Notes: a model not told the origin generated them from the letters alone. A stretch of DNA of 64,000 nucleotides from Thiohalocapsa sp. ML1 (GCF_001469165.1 NZ_JABX01000010.1:100210-164209); one strand, 5' to 3'; positions 23,788 through 33,055 are shown, counted from the stretch's first letter. Translations and numbers: made by a program.

Positions 23788-23816
23788 AGCCCTCGGCCCT
23801 CGGCCCTCGGCCCTTC
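23788..23816. repeat. Short heptamer array downstream of galU
   Basis: Four tandem units of GCCCTCG/GCCCTTC, one sense only. It lies about 45 bp past the galU stop on the galU downstream side. It may be the distal arm of the element starting at 23594. Confidence 0.6.
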
Positions 23817-23862
23817 GATGTTGCGTTCGCCGCGATAGCGCCTCCCGGGCGACCCGACTGTG

Positions 23863-24735
23863 CTACAGCGCGAGCTGCTTGAGGTAGGCGCGAAAGCTCT
23901 CGCCAAGCTCCGGGTGGGACAGCGCGTACTCGACCGTCGCCTCCAGATAGCCCTCTTTGCTGCCGCAGTCGTAGCGCTTGCCCGCGAACGGATAGGCAAT
24001 CACCGGCTCATCTTCGAGCAGCGCCGCGATGGCATCGGTGAGCTGGATCTCGCCGCCGGCGCCCGGCGTGGTCTGCTCCAGCTTGTCAAAGATGGTCGGC
24101 GTCAGCAGGTAGCGGCCCACCACGGCGAGGTTGGACGGCGCGTCGGCGGGCTTCGGCTTCTCCACGATGGACACCACCCTGAGCGTGCCGTCGGGCTGCG
24201 GCTCGGTGGCGACGATGCCGTACTTGTCGGTCTCACCAGGCGGCACCTCCTGCACGCTCAGCACGCTCGCGCCGGTCCGATCAAACACCTCGGCCATTTG
24301 TTCAACGACGCCTTTGTCGTCGTTGCGGATCAGGTCGTCCGCCAGGATGACGGCGAAGGGCTCGTTGCCCACCACCGGCTTGGCGCAGAGCACCGCGTGG
24401 CCCAGGCCGAGCGCCTCCGCCTGGCGCAGAAAGATGCAGTTCACGTGGGCCGGCAGCACGTTCTGCACCAGCTCGAGCAGCTTGTGCTTGCCCGCTTCCT
24501 TCAGCTCCGCCTCCAGCTCGTAGGCCTTGTCGAAGTGGTCCTCGATGGAGCGCTTGTGCCGTCCGGTGATGAAGATCAGATGCTCTGCGCCGCCGGCTTC
24601 CGCCTCCTCTGCGGCATACTGGATCAGCGGCTTGTCCACCACCGGCAACATTTCCTTGGGGCTTGCCTTGGTGGCCGGCAGAAAGCGCGTGCCGAGGCCC
24701 GCCACCGGAAACACCGCTTTGCGGATTTTCGCCAT
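23863..24735 (-). CDS. galU: UTP-glucose-1-phosphate uridylyltransferase
   Basis: 290 aa. It makes UDP-glucose from UTP and glucose-1-P for envelope polysaccharides and trehalose/glycogen side paths. The nucleotidyl-transferase signature [20 protein letters not shown] (about residues 7-26), followed by [10 protein letters not shown], is intact, as are ILADDLIRN and the C-terminal [17 protein letters not shown]. Length is normal. AGGAG is 7 nt before ATG at 24735. It is the last gene of a minus-strand run lapB-pyrF-galU, with a 69-nt gap after pyrF. Confidence 0.95.
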   Translation of the reverse strand: MAKIRKAVFPVAGLGTRFLPATKASPKEMLPVVDKPLIQYAAEEAEAGGAEHLIFITGRHKRSIEDHFDKAYELEAELKEAGKHKLLELVQNVLPAHVNCIFLRQAEALGLGHAVLCAKPVVGNEPFAVILADDLIRNDDKGVVEQMAEVFDRTGASVLSVQEVPPGETDKYGIVATEPQPDGTLRVVSIVEKPKPADAPSNLAVVGRYLLTPTIFDKLEQTTPGAGGEIQLTDAIAALLEDEPVIAYPFAGKRYDCGSKEGYLEATVEYALSHPELGESFRAYLKQLAL

Positions 24736-24804
24736 GTCGACTCCTGGTCGGTCTTGCTTATCGTGCAGGTCGGTGCCGACCTGCGGCTTGCGCCGTGGCC
24801 GCGC

Positions 24805-25566
24805 TCAGGCGGACACGGCGGCGTCGGGCAGCGGCGCTACGAGGTCCGCCTCGATGGCCGCGAGCGCGGCCAGCGGGTCCGCCGCCGCGGTGATGGGCCG
24901 GCCGATGACCAGATAGTCGGCGCCGGCGGCCACGGCGGCGGCCGGGGTCATGACACGCTTCTGATCATGCCGCTCGGCGCTCGCCGGGCGCACGCCGGGC
25001 GTCACGAGCCGGAAATCGGCGCCGCAGCTCGCCCGCAGCGCCCGGGCCTCCTGCGGCGAGCAGACCACGCCGTCGAGCCCCGCGTTGCGGGCGAGCTCCG
25101 CGAGCAGAAGCACCCGTTGCGGGGGCTCGCCCGGGCAGCCGATGGCGGCGAGATCAGCCGCCTCCAGGCTGGTGAGCACCGTGACGGCGATGAGCAGCGG
25201 TCGCACCGTGCGCGGCGCGAGGCGCTCGCGCGCCGCGGCGAGCATGGCCGGTCCGCCCTGGGCGTGCACGTTGACCATCCAGACGCCGAGGTCCGCGGCG
25301 GCATCGCAGGCCGCGGCGACGGTGTTCGGAATATCGTGAAACTTGAGGTCGAGAAAGACGCCAAAGCCGGCGCCAACGGCACGCTCGACAAAGCGAGGCC
25401 CTGCGCGCGTGAACAGCTCTTTGCCGATCTTGACCCGGCAGCGGGCCGGATCGAGGGCTGCAAGCAGCGCCTCTGCCCCGCTCACGTCGGCGAAGTCGAG
25501 GGCGACGATGATGCGTGGCTCGCCGTGCCCGGTCACTGTGGGAATCCTGTCATCTGCATGCCTCAT
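24805..25566 (-). CDS. pyrF: Orotidine-5'-phosphate decarboxylase
   Basis: 253 aa. Final step of de novo UMP synthesis (OMP to UMP + CO2). The signature [20 protein letters not shown] (about 70-89) holds the catalytic Asp-Lys-Asp array; VTPGVRP and the [12 protein letters not shown] phosphate-binding end are present. It lies 24 nt after the lapB stop, an order common in gammaproteobacteria. ATG 25566 is taken as start, but there is no clear Shine-Dalgarno and the conserved fold begins about 18 residues later, so a downstream GTG (VTGHGEP) is possible. Confidence 0.95.
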   Translation of the reverse strand: MRHADDRIPTVTGHGEPRIIVALDFADVSGAEALLAALDPARCRVKIGKELFTRAGPRFVERAVGAGFGVFLDLKFHDIPNTVAAACDAAADLGVWMVNVHAQGGPAMLAAARERLAPRTVRPLLIAVTVLTSLEAADLAAIGCPGEPPQRVLLLAELARNAGLDGVVCSPQEARALRASCGADFRLVTPGVRPASAERHDQKRVMTPAAAVAAGADYLVIGRPITAAADPLAALAAIEADLVAPLPDAAVSA

Positions 25567-25590
25567 GCGTTGCTATGGTCGGTCTGACGC

Positions 25591-26775
25591 TCACGCAATC
25601 TTGCGCTGCCGCAGGACCGGCGGCGCCGCGATGGGCTCCGGCTCCACCGCCTTGATGGTGCCCCAGCGCTTGCAGCTTGGGCACTGCCAGTGCAGCTCGC
25701 GCGCCTCGAAGCCGCAATGGTCGCATTGGTAAGCCGGGTTCAGCGCAAGCTGGTGCGCGATCACCTCGCGCAGCACGCGATCCTCCACGGACGCAGCATG
25801 TTGCTGTGCAGGGATGCGCAGCGCCAGCAGGCGCTCGGCGCCAGACAGATCTGCCCGCTGGCTAAGATAGTCCTTCAGAAAGCCCCGCGCGGCGGCGACG
25901 CCCCGCTCGGCCTCGATGGCGTCGCAGAGCCGCAGCATCAGCGGCGGCGACGGATGCTGCTCGAACAGCGCTTCAAGCTCCGCCATGGCGGAGTCGCGCC
26001 CGAGCGCGCGCCAGCACTCCAGCAACCCCGGCAGCATCGCCGGCAGATAGCGGGGGCCCCGCTGCGCGATCCGCCGGTACAGTAGCGCTGCGCTTTCCGG
26101 ATCAGCGGCGGCCATCTCCATGCGCGCCTGCACCATGGTCGCACGGATGCAGTCGGGGTCGATGGCCTGGGCGTCCAGCAGGTGCGCCCGCGCCCGCTCC
26201 CTCTGGCCATCGCGCAGGCACTGCTCGGCCAGCTCGCAATGGTACTGCGCGATCTCGGTCGCGACGGACTCGTCGGAGATGCGCTGCAGGGCCTGCGCGG
26301 TCTCGATGCACTTGCGCCACTCCTTTTCCGCCTGGTAGATCTCAATGAGGCCACGCAGCGCGCGCCGCTGCTGCAGGCTCCGCTCAACCAGCTCCTTGAA
26401 CAGGCTTTCCGCGCGGTCGAACAGGCCTGCCAGCAGGTAGTCCCGACCGAGCTCGTACAGGGCCAGACCGCGCGCGCCCTCGTCCAGGCTCTGCCGGGCC
26501 ACCAGGTTCTGATGGATGCGAATGGCGCGGTCCACCTCCCCCCGGCGACGAAACAGCGCGCCCAGGGCGAGATGCGTCTCGATGGTTTCGCGATCCACCT
26601 CGGCGAGCTTCAGGAACACGTCGATGGCCTTGTCCGGCTGCTCGTTCAGCAGATAGTTGAGGCCGCGAAAAAAGATGGGCTCGCGACCCCCACCCGGGGC
26701 GCCCCGGGCATCGCGCCGCCCGATCAGCCAGCCACTGGCCGCCGCCAACGGCAGCAGCAGGAACAGCCATTCCAT
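25591..26775 (-). CDS. lapB: Lipopolysaccharide assembly protein LapB (YciM)
   Basis: 394 aa. An N-terminal membrane anchor (MEWLFLLLPLAAASGWLIGR) is followed by about nine TPR units facing the cytoplasm and a C-terminal rubredoxin-like metal site: CDHCGFEARELHWQCPSCKR (about 355-374). The known role is to adjust LPS synthesis by promoting FtsH-dependent LpxC turnover. ATG 26775 has GGAGG about 8 nt upstream; the longer frame to 26907 is low-complexity. The usual partner lapA is not visible immediately upstream. Confidence 0.93.
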   Translation of the reverse strand: MEWLFLLLPLAAASGWLIGRRDARGAPGGGREPIFFRGLNYLLNEQPDKAIDVFLKLAEVDRETIETHLALGALFRRRGEVDRAIRIHQNLVARQSLDEGARGLALYELGRDYLLAGLFDRAESLFKELVERSLQQRRALRGLIEIYQAEKEWRKCIETAQALQRISDESVATEIAQYHCELAEQCLRDGQRERARAHLLDAQAIDPDCIRATMVQARMEMAAADPESAALLYRRIAQRGPRYLPAMLPGLLECWRALGRDSAMAELEALFEQHPSPPLMLRLCDAIEAERGVAAARGFLKDYLSQRADLSGAERLLALRIPAQQHAASVEDRVLREVIAHQLALNPAYQCDHCGFEARELHWQCPSCKRWGTIKAVEPEPIAAPPVLRQRKIA

Positions 26776-27104
26776 CAGGCCAGCCTCCGGTGCACCGGCA
26801 CCGGCGCCCGCCAGCCAGCCCGCCGGGATGGGCCGGCCGCCGCGGCCTGCGCGAGCGCCGGCCCGCACGGGGGGCGCAGGAGCAAGCGGCAGCGCGGATC
26901 GGCACATCCGCCCGCCGAGGCTTCGGTATCGGCTCGCATCATGCGGGTATCATACAAAGAGTCTTCGGGCGTCGCATTGTGCGCCCGCGGGCGTCGGCAC
27001 GGTTTAGCTCGGGCCGCTCCGCCCACAACTCTCTGGGTTAGCACCGCAGGCTAGCCCCGCAGGCTAGCACCGCACCGGATCTGATCAGACCAGGAGAAGC
27101 GTCC
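26776..27104. other. Divergent intergenic region lapB / SDR
   Basis: No credible gene. Near the right end a 13-bp unit CTAGCACCGCAGG is repeated about three times (27034-27075) immediately before the AGGAGAA ribosome-binding site of the SDR gene. Promoters for both flanking genes should lie here, but I cannot assign -35/-10 boxes. Confidence 0.4.
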
Positions 27105-27815
27105 ATGACTGAGCTGCAAGGCCAAGTCGCCGTCGTCACCGGCGCCGCAGGCAACCTGGGTACGGCCTTGAGCCGCAAGCTGGCGGCCGCCGGCGCCACC
27201 GTCGCACTGCTCGACCGCGACGCCGACGCCATGGCCCAGATGGTGAGCCAGTTGCCGGAAGGCACCGCCGCAAGCTTCGGCGTCGACCTGCTGGACCCGG
27301 GCTCCGTCGAGGGCACCATCGCCGCGGTCCATGCGCGCTTCGGGCGCATCGACCTGCTCGCCAACATCGCCGGCGGCTTCACGATGGGTCCGACCCTTGA
27401 TGCCACCGACGATGCCACCTGGGACCTGATGCTGGACCTGAATGCCCGCTCGGTCTTCCACACGGTCCGCGCCGTACTGCCGCTGATGCGCCAGGCCGGC
27501 TTCGGGCGCATCGTCAACGTCGCCGCGCGCGCCGCGCTCAAGGGCCAAGCCAACATGGCACCTTACTGCGCGTCGAAGGCCGCCGTGGTATCCCTGACCG
27601 AGAGCCTCGCCGCGGAGACTCGGGAGCTCGACATCAACGTCAACTGCATCCTTCCCGGCACCGTCGACACGCCTCAGAACCGCGCCGCCATGCCGGACGC
27701 CGACCACGCGAGCTGGGTGCCGCCGGATGCACTCGCCGACGTGATGCTGTTCCTCGCATCCAAGGCCGCCCGCTGCATCAGCGGGGCCGCAGTGCCAGTG
27801 TACGGTCGCAGTTGA
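27105..27815 (+). CDS. Short-chain dehydrogenase/reductase (FabG-like)
   Basis: 236 aa classical SDR. The cofactor loop TGAAGNLGTA (about residues 14-23) is followed by LLDRDADA, where Asp favours NAD(H). NIAGGF (about 88) and YCASKAAVV (catalytic Tyr-Lys, about 150) are intact; the catalytic Ser position reads NVAARAALKG, that is Ala in place of Ser, which may weaken activity. AGGAGAAG lies about 7 nt upstream of ATG 27105. Substrate unknown. Its TGA overlaps the TTG start of the next gene. Confidence 0.8.
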   Translation: MTELQGQVAVVTGAAGNLGTALSRKLAAAGATVALLDRDADAMAQMVSQLPEGTAASFGVDLLDPGSVEGTIAAVHARFGRIDLLANIAGGFTMGPTLDATDDATWDLMLDLNARSVFHTVRAVLPLMRQAGFGRIVNVAARAALKGQANMAPYCASKAAVVSLTESLAAETRELDINVNCILPGTVDTPQNRAAMPDADHASWVPPDALADVMLFLASKAARCISGAAVPVYGRS

Positions 27816-28285
27816 ATATCGTGCTCCCCACCCTGAACCGCTCTCGCCGTTACCGCCCTGGCGGCCCTGGCCGCCGCCTGCTATGCGGCTGCGCGCTGCT
27901 CATCGGGGCATCCCTCGCTGGCACCACCGCCGCGTTCGACGAGGCATTGCTGACGGATGCCGATCGTGCGCTGCTGGTGGAGGCGGTGGAGGTGGCCTTC
28001 GAGAGCGACCTGTACAACGCGCGCTGCCGCAGCGATCAGGCCGGCCGCCACACCGAGAACCTGAACAAGGAGCTGGTCAGCAACTACCGCATGACGGTGC
28101 TCGATGTGCTCGACGACTACTTCCCCGAGGGCTACTATCGCACCGCCCGCGAGCGCATGGAGCAGGACTTTCTGGACCGCCTGCGGGACCTCGGCGGCTG
28201 CCCCGGTGCGAAGGACGCGGGGCTGCGCGACGAGCTGCGCAGCCGCTACGACGCCGCCATGGAGGCGCTGGCCGCTCGGCGCTGA
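27812..28285 (+). CDS. Small exported protein of unknown function
   Basis: 157 aa if TTG at 27812 (TTGA overlap with the SDR stop) is used; GTG at 27821 is also possible. A basic start (RSRRYRPGGPGRR) and hydrophobic core LLCGCALLIGASLAGTTA predict export, with cleavage near AGTTAAFDE or lipid attachment at the Cys pair. The mature region is charged and helical (LLTDADRALLVEAVEVAFES; YRTARERMEQDFLDRLRDLG) with two Cys that could pair. No family recognised. Confidence 0.55.
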   Translation: MNIVLPTLNRSRRYRPGGPGRRLLCGCALLIGASLAGTTAAFDEALLTDADRALLVEAVEVAFESDLYNARCRSDQAGRHTENLNKELVSNYRMTVLDVLDDYFPEGYYRTARERMEQDFLDRLRDLGGCPGAKDAGLRDELRSRYDAAMEALAARR

Positions 28286-28331
28286 GAGCGAGGCGCGAGG
28301 AGTGAGCGCAGAGGAGTGAGCGCAGAGGAGT
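28286..28331. repeat. Short 15-bp direct repeats
   Basis: GAGTGAGCGCAGAGG occurs twice in tandem (28300-28329), flanked by related GAGCGAGGCGCGAG and GAGTCC. It lies between the convergent exported protein and cobS genes. Confidence 0.6.
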
Positions 28332-28367
28332 CCTTGTAGAAAGCCGGCGTCATTCGCGGGAGGCGTC

Positions 28368-29204
28368 TCAGCGACCCGCGACGACGGCCAGCACGGCGAC
28401 CATCAGCACCAGCGTCTCGGTTATCTCCACCAGCGCGCCGACGCCATCGCCGGTGTAGCCGCCGAGCCGCTGACAGAGCGTGCGGCGCCAGGCCCACAGC
28501 ACCAGCACCGCGGTGAGCCCGGCGGCAAGGGCCGCCGGCCCGGACGCGAGCGCGCAGCCCGCCAAGGCGACCAGCGTCGCAGCAATGCCCGCGACCCAGC
28601 CGGCCCGCCGCGGCAGGTGCGCACCGAGCACGGCGCCGAGCCCCTCGGGCCGCGCCGTCGGCGTGGTGAGCGCAAGCAGCAGGATCTGCGCCCGGGCCAG
28701 CATCGGCAGCCACAGCAGCAGCCACAGCAGCGCCGGTGCCCCGTCCGTGCCGGGCGCCGCGCCGCTGGCGAGGCCCAAAAGCGCGGCGAGCGCCGAGAGC
28801 TTGCCGAGCAGCGCCAGCACCAGCACGACGACGCCGATGGCACCGATGTGCGGGTCCTTCATGATGACCAGCGTGCGCTCCCGGCTGCCAATGCCGCCGA
28901 CCCAGGCATCCGCGCAGTCGGCGAGCCCATCCAGGTGCAGCGCACCCGTGGACCAGACCCAGACGCCGAGCAGCAGCACCGCGACGACGCCCGCGGCGGG
29001 CGACGCAGCGAGCCCGAGCGCCCAGGCGAGCTGCGCCAACGCCACGAGCACGGCGCCGAGCAGGAGCCCGATGAGCGGAAAGTACGGCGCCGCCTCGCCG
29101 TAGAGGGTCGGCGGCGCATCCGCGGGCGCGCGGAAGGGCCAGCGGGTCAGGAACCGGCCGGCCAGACAGAACGCCCGCCAGGCCGGCGCGACGGGCGGCA
29201 GCAT
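28368..29204 (-). CDS. cobS: Adenosylcobinamide-GDP ribazoletransferase (cobalamin-5'-phosphate synthase)
   Basis: 278 aa inner-membrane enzyme joining AdoCbi-GDP and alpha-ribazole(-P) to make B12 (phosphate). The family core LHLDGLADCADAWVGGIGSR (about 92-111) and the following TLVIMKDPHIGAIGVV are present, with about seven hydrophobic helices and an N-terminal FLTRWPF. It works downstream of CobU and CobT, encoded at 33-34.7 kb. It lies 15 nt after the DUF808 gene on the same strand; no riboswitch is visible before that pair. Confidence 0.92.
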   Translation of the reverse strand: MLPPVAPAWRAFCLAGRFLTRWPFRAPADAPPTLYGEAAPYFPLIGLLLGAVLVALAQLAWALGLAASPAAGVVAVLLLGVWVWSTGALHLDGLADCADAWVGGIGSRERTLVIMKDPHIGAIGVVVLVLALLGKLSALAALLGLASGAAPGTDGAPALLWLLLWLPMLARAQILLLALTTPTARPEGLGAVLGAHLPRRAGWVAGIAATLVALAGCALASGPAALAAGLTAVLVLWAWRRTLCQRLGGYTGDGVGALVEITETLVLMVAVLAVVAGR

Positions 29205-29219
29205 CGGCGTCGGGCCCGG

Positions 29220-30158
29220 CTAAGCCGCCTTGGCCGGCCCACCGCGCAGCCGCCCGACGACGGTGACGAGCGCGAGCACCACGGCGCCTGCGGCAACGCC
29301 GATGAGCCCGGTGGCGACGAGGCCGAAGAGCCCCTCCAGCGCCGGCACGCCGTGCAGCACGTGGGCGAGGTGCCCGATGCCGTGATGCAGCGCGGGCACG
29401 CCATGGACCAGGATGCCGCCGCCGACGAGAAACATCGCCAACATGCCGAGCACCGACAGGGACTTCATCAGGTACGGAGTGCCCGTCAGCAGGGCGCGAC
29501 CCAGGTGGCGCAGCAGCTCGGACCAGAGCCCCTCGGCCTGGCGCTTGGCCAGATAGAGCCCGGCGTCGTCGAGCTTGACGATGCCGGCGACCAGACCGTA
29601 CACGCCTACTGTCATCACGAAGGCGATACCGGACAGCACGACGGCGCGCGTCAGCAGCGCCTCTTCGGCGACGATGCCGAGCGTAATCGCGACGATCTCC
29701 GCCGACAGCACGAAGTCGGTGCGGATCGCGCCTTTCACCTTGTTGCGCTCCAGCGCGGCGAGATCGACCTTCGGGTCGGCCAGCGCGTCCGCGAGCTCCT
29801 GGTGGCGATCATCGCTAGCGTGCGGGTGCAGGTACTTGTGCGAGAGCTTCTCGAAACCCTCGTAGCACAGGAACAGCCCGCCCGCGATCAACAGCGGCGT
29901 GATCACCCAGGGCGCGATGACGCTCAGGATGAGCGCCGCCGGCACCAGGATCAGCTTGTTGATCAGCGAGCCCTTGAATACCGCCCAGACCACCGGCAGC
30001 TCGCGCTCCGCACGCACGCCGGTGACCTGCTCGGCGTTCACGGCGAGGTCATCGCCGAGCACGCCCGCGGTCTTCCGCGCCGCGACCTTGGTCAGGATGG
30101 CCACGTCATCGAGCACGGTGGCAATGTCATCGAGCAGGGCAAGCAGGCTAGTGGCCAT
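29220..30158 (-). CDS. DUF808 (YedI-type) inner-membrane protein
   Basis: 312 aa. It begins [20 protein letters not shown], the hallmark start of this family, followed by [19 protein letters not shown] and several membrane helices ([54 protein letters not shown]). Function is unknown; family members are sometimes called YedI. The start is set at 30158, with AGGA 6-7 nt upstream, rather than at the Cys-rich extension to 30293. Confidence 0.85.
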   Translation of the reverse strand: MATSLLALLDDIATVLDDVAILTKVAARKTAGVLGDDLAVNAEQVTGVRAERELPVVWAVFKGSLINKLILVPAALILSVIAPWVITPLLIAGGLFLCYEGFEKLSHKYLHPHASDDRHQELADALADPKVDLAALERNKVKGAIRTDFVLSAEIVAITLGIVAEEALLTRAVVLSGIAFVMTVGVYGLVAGIVKLDDAGLYLAKRQAEGLWSELLRHLGRALLTGTPYLMKSLSVLGMLAMFLVGGGILVHGVPALHHGIGHLAHVLHGVPALEGLFGLVATGLIGVAAGAVVLALVTVVGRLRGGPAKAA

Positions 30159-30465
30159 CGTCGGTCCTGAAAAAAATGGGCTCGGCTGGCAGCTCAGTTG
30201 GCTGCCGGTCGAAAAACACGCGGCAAGGTAGCAGCGCCGACCGCAAGCGGCAAGCAAGCATTGTGCCCCGCCGCCCGATCGGCGTTCGGACAAGCCTTAA
30301 CGAACGCCTCGCCAACAAGTGGTACAGTCCGCCGTCTCGCCTGGGCGCTCAAGTGTTGAAGGACCTCCCACGTGTCGCTCGGTTAGGGCGCCTTGCCGTC
30401 CTCCGTCACTCAGCAACCAATCGCCGACACCAGATCCCCTGCCCCCGGACGGCACCAGCGCGCCG
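30159..30465. other. Intergenic region between DUF808 gene and metallophosphoesterase
   Basis: 307 bp with no supported gene, RNA or repeat. Overlapping frames have neither family motifs nor ribosome-binding sites. It should hold the promoter of the DUF808-cobS pair and the 3' end of the phosphoesterase transcript. Confidence 0.4.
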
Positions 30466-31440
30466 TCAGCCCCGCTCGAACCGATGCAGCGTGATCTCCG
30501 GCGGGCAGAAGTAGCGCAGCGGCACGCCGCAGGAACCGGTACCGACGGAGGTGTAGCCGACCAGTTCCCGGTAGCGCCAGGCACCGGCCTGCATGGGTTT
30601 CGGCGCGTCGCAGACCCGCACCAGCGGATACCCGCCGGGCAGGCAGATCTGTCCGCCGTGGGTGTGGCCGGACAGCATCACGTCGAAGCCGAAGCCGGCG
30701 GCCTCCCGGTAGGTCTCCGGCGAATGGCACAGCAGGAGCGAGAAGCCGTCATCCGGGACCGCATCGCGCACGCCGGCGAGATCGTGCGTGCGGTAGAAGT
30801 TCGGATCATCGACGCCGGCGAGATGCAGCTCGGCACCGCGGAAGGGCACCGTCGCCACCTCGTTCAGCAGGAACCGCAGGCCCGCCCGTTCCAGCGGCGG
30901 CACGATCTCGATGAAGTCGTGATTGCCGAGCACGGCGTAGACCGGTCCGCGCAGCGCCGCGAGCAGCGTCGTGGTCTCCGCCACGGACGGGCCATGGTCG
31001 GCATCGGTAGTGTTGCGGAAGTCGCCCGTGATGACAGCGAGGTCGTAGTCGACGCCCGCCAGCCGCTCGCGCACGGCATGCCCCAGCGCCGGGTCCAGGT
31101 CCAGGTGCAGGTCGGTGAGCTGCAGCACCCGGAGCCCATCCAGGCCGGGCGGCAGCCGCGGATGGCGGATGCGATTGTCCACCAGCCTCAGGGCGGTGAA
31201 ATTACGGTAGCCCCAGCGGTAGATGCCGAGCAGCCGGGCCGCGCGATCCGCCAGCACGTCGACGTCCACAACGCGGCCTAGCCCCAGAAAGAAGGCGTCC
31301 TGGTGCGCCTCCCCCGCGACATGAAATAGCTGTGCGTTGAGCCGCTGCCGCAGCCGGGCGCGGCCCAGGCGGCGCTCCAGCGCGGCGTAATCGGCGGCGT
31401 TGAGCAGCGAGTCGGCGGTGGTCGGGGCGTAGGTCGTCAT
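30466..31440 (-). CDS. Calcineurin-like metallophosphoesterase (YkuE/YaeI type)
   Basis: 324 aa. Dinuclear metal-site motifs appear in order: LTDLHLDLDP (DxH, about 118), ITGDFRN (GDxx, about 150), LGNHDF (GNHD, about 190), CHSPE and SGHTHGGQICLPGG (GHTHG, about 262-275). There is no N-terminal membrane helix; the first 100 residues are helical and family-specific. Substrate unknown (YkuE/YaeI relatives act on phosphodiesters or UDP-lipids). GGAGC 5 nt before ATG 31440 supports the start. Confidence 0.85.
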   Translation of the reverse strand: MTTYAPTTADSLLNAADYAALERRLGRARLRQRLNAQLFHVAGEAHQDAFFLGLGRVVDVDVLADRAARLLGIYRWGYRNFTALRLVDNRIRHPRLPPGLDGLRVLQLTDLHLDLDPALGHAVRERLAGVDYDLAVITGDFRNTTDADHGPSVAETTTLLAALRGPVYAVLGNHDFIEIVPPLERAGLRFLLNEVATVPFRGAELHLAGVDDPNFYRTHDLAGVRDAVPDDGFSLLLCHSPETYREAAGFGFDVMLSGHTHGGQICLPGGYPLVRVCDAPKPMQAGAWRYRELVGYTSVGTGSCGVPLRYFCPPEITLHRFERG

Positions 31441-31474
31441 GGGGTGCTCCGCACGGGCGGCCGGACAAAGCCTG

Positions 31475-31630
31475 GTCTGCACAACAGGCTAACGGCCATG
31501 GCGACCAGCGCCACCCCGGAGGATGAAAGGCGCTGCTCGCCATGACCATTTCGCTCACCCCGGACCTCTCCCAGGGGGGAGAGGAGGACTTCAAGGAGCG
31601 CGCTGCGCGCGACTGTCATGGTAACAGGCG
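31475..31630. repeat. Interspersed repeat, copy A
   Basis: About 150 bp that reappear in reverse complement at 44721-44880. Shared blocks include GCTAACGGCCATGGCGACCA, GGAGGATGAAAGGCGCTGCT, TCACCCCGG.CCTCT..CAGGGGG, and GCGCGCTGCGCGCGACT. CCTCTCCCAGGGGGGAGAGG and GCGCGCTGCGCGC are internal palindromes. The rest of the 31441-31880 gap has no supported gene. Confidence 0.75.
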
Positions 31631-31880
31631 CAGGCTAACAGACGATGTCACCCGGCAACATCGCGCGAGCCCATAACCGGGTCTTATCGGTGCCGCCCGA
31701 GCGTTAAGCACGAGCGCAACCGCGCTTTACGCCTGCTGCGATTGTGGTTTTCCGGCAAGCTCATGCCCGCCCGGCACCGTAACCCCCATCGCATTCGCCA
31801 TATAGGCCGACCCCCACCCTGGGCTATCTTTAAGGCCGACAAGACAAGGCTCCCAGCCGCCCCATGACGGGCCGAGATCG

Positions 31881-32447
31881 ATGCAGCTGTTTCAGCAACT
31901 CGACGCCCGCACCTTCAAGCACCGAGTCGATGCCCGGGGCCGCATCAGCCACGTCAATGACGAGTGGCTCGACTTCGCCGCGGAGAACGGCTGGCCCATC
32001 AGTGCCGCCGATGTCGTCGGTCGGCCTTTGATGGAATTCATCGGTAACCCCGAGCTCCACTACCTTTACGGGCTGCTGCTGGCCCGGCTGCGCGCCGGCC
32101 GCGGGCCCGTCCGCTACCAATACCGCTGCGATGCACCGGACTGCCGGCGCTTCATGCAAATGGTCTTGCAGTTCGATCCCGAGACGCGCGAAATCGAGTT
32201 CGCGAGCAAGATCTTGAGTATTAAGCGGCGCGCCCCCCAGGCGATCCTCAACGACACGCACGCGCACGACGACGGCAGCCTCGACGTGTGCAGTTGCTGC
32301 AAGCGGGTCAACATGGCGGGGCGCTGGACCGAGATCGAGGACGCCGTGGTCCGCCTCAACCTGCTGGGCCGAGAGGACCTGCCGCGCATAAACCACAGCG
32401 TGTGCCAGGATTGCGTGAGCGAGCTGTCGGACCTCGCCCATCCCTGA
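31881..32447 (+). CDS. PAS-like protein with a C-terminal four-cysteine cluster
   Basis: 188 aa. Residues ~10-115 resemble a PAS fold (VDARGRISHVNDEWLDFAAE, VVGRPLMEFIGNPELHYLYG, MVLQFDPETREIEFASKIL). The C-terminal part has CSCCKR (about 138-143) and CQDC (about 176-179), a likely zinc-binding pair of CxxC knuckles. It has neither transmembrane segment nor output enzyme domain, so it may be a small redox- or ligand-sensing adaptor. It is convergent with cobC, ending 5 nt from it. Name and pathway unknown. Confidence 0.7.
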   Translation: MQLFQQLDARTFKHRVDARGRISHVNDEWLDFAAENGWPISAADVVGRPLMEFIGNPELHYLYGLLLARLRAGRGPVRYQYRCDAPDCRRFMQMVLQFDPETREIEFASKILSIKRRAPQAILNDTHAHDDGSLDVCSCCKRVNMAGRWTEIEDAVVRLNLLGREDLPRINHSVCQDCVSELSDLAHP

Positions 32448-32452
32448 CCGGC

Positions 32453-33055
32453 TCAGCCGCCATGGGACACGAGGCTCGGCAGCCCCGCACCCCGCGGCAG
32501 CCGGATGCGCGTGCGGCAGGCGTGCGGCACCTCCAGCAACAGCAGCGACGTGGCCGGCAGGCTCAGCACGTCGCCCACGATGACGCGCACCACGCCGCCG
32601 TGGGTGACCACCAGCGTGCGCTCGCCGGCCCCCGTCTGGACCTGCCCCCAGGCCGCCAGCACGCGGGCGCGAAAGTCCGCGAAGGGCTCGGCCCCGGGCG
32701 GCGTGAAGCCGATCGGATCCTGCCAGAAGGCGGCGAGATCGGCCGCCGGCAGCGCGGCCGCCGGCAGCCCCTCCCAGTCGCCGAAGTGGCGCTCGCCAAG
32801 CCCCGGCAGCGTCGTCACGGGCAGCCCGTGCCTCGCCCCCAGCGCCTGCGCGAAGTCCGCACAGCGCCGCATCGGCGAGCACAGCAGCGCATCCCAGCCG
32901 GTGCCGTCGGCGATGGGCTGCGTGGCGCCTAGGAGCTCGGACCAGCCCCGCTCGGTGAGCGGATCATCCCGGCTGCCGCGAAAGCAGGGCCCGCCCACCA
33001 CCTCGCCGTGCCGCAGCAGATCCACGCAGCGCTCCGGCAAGCCGTCGCCGCTCAT
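32453..33055 (-). CDS. cobC: Alpha-ribazole phosphatase, histidine phosphatase family
   Basis: 200 aa. Histidine phosphatase motifs LLRHGEV (about residues 14-20), RHFGDWEG and VVTHGGVVR (second catalytic His, about 150) are intact. The family includes CobC and phosphoglycerate mutases; position 13 nt after cobT in a B12 operon points to dephosphorylation of alpha-ribazole-5'-P or cobalamin-5'-P. Start ATG 33055; the longer frame to 33127 overlaps cobT. Confidence 0.88.
   Translation of the reverse strand: MSGDGLPERCVDLLRHGEVVGGPCFRGSRDDPLTERGWSELLGATQPIADGTGWDALLCSPMRRCADFAQALGARHGLPVTTLPGLGERHFGDWEGLPAAALPAADLAAFWQDPIGFTPPGAEPFADFRARVLAAWGQVQTGAGERTLVVTHGGVVRVIVGDVLSLPATSLLLLEVPHACRTRIRLPRGAGLPSLVSHGG

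Noticed and set aside
23860..25587. 575-codon plus-strand frame opposite galU and pyrF
   Set aside because: It spans two well-supported minus-strand genes and has no recognisable domain.
26776..27044. LapA upstream of lapB
   Set aside because: The minus-strand frame here has no two-helix membrane pattern and is Arg/Pro-rich; lapA is not in this position.
30159..30465. tRNA or small RNA in the 307-bp gap
   Set aside because: No cloverleaf with a T-loop GTTCRANNC and matching acceptor stem could be found.
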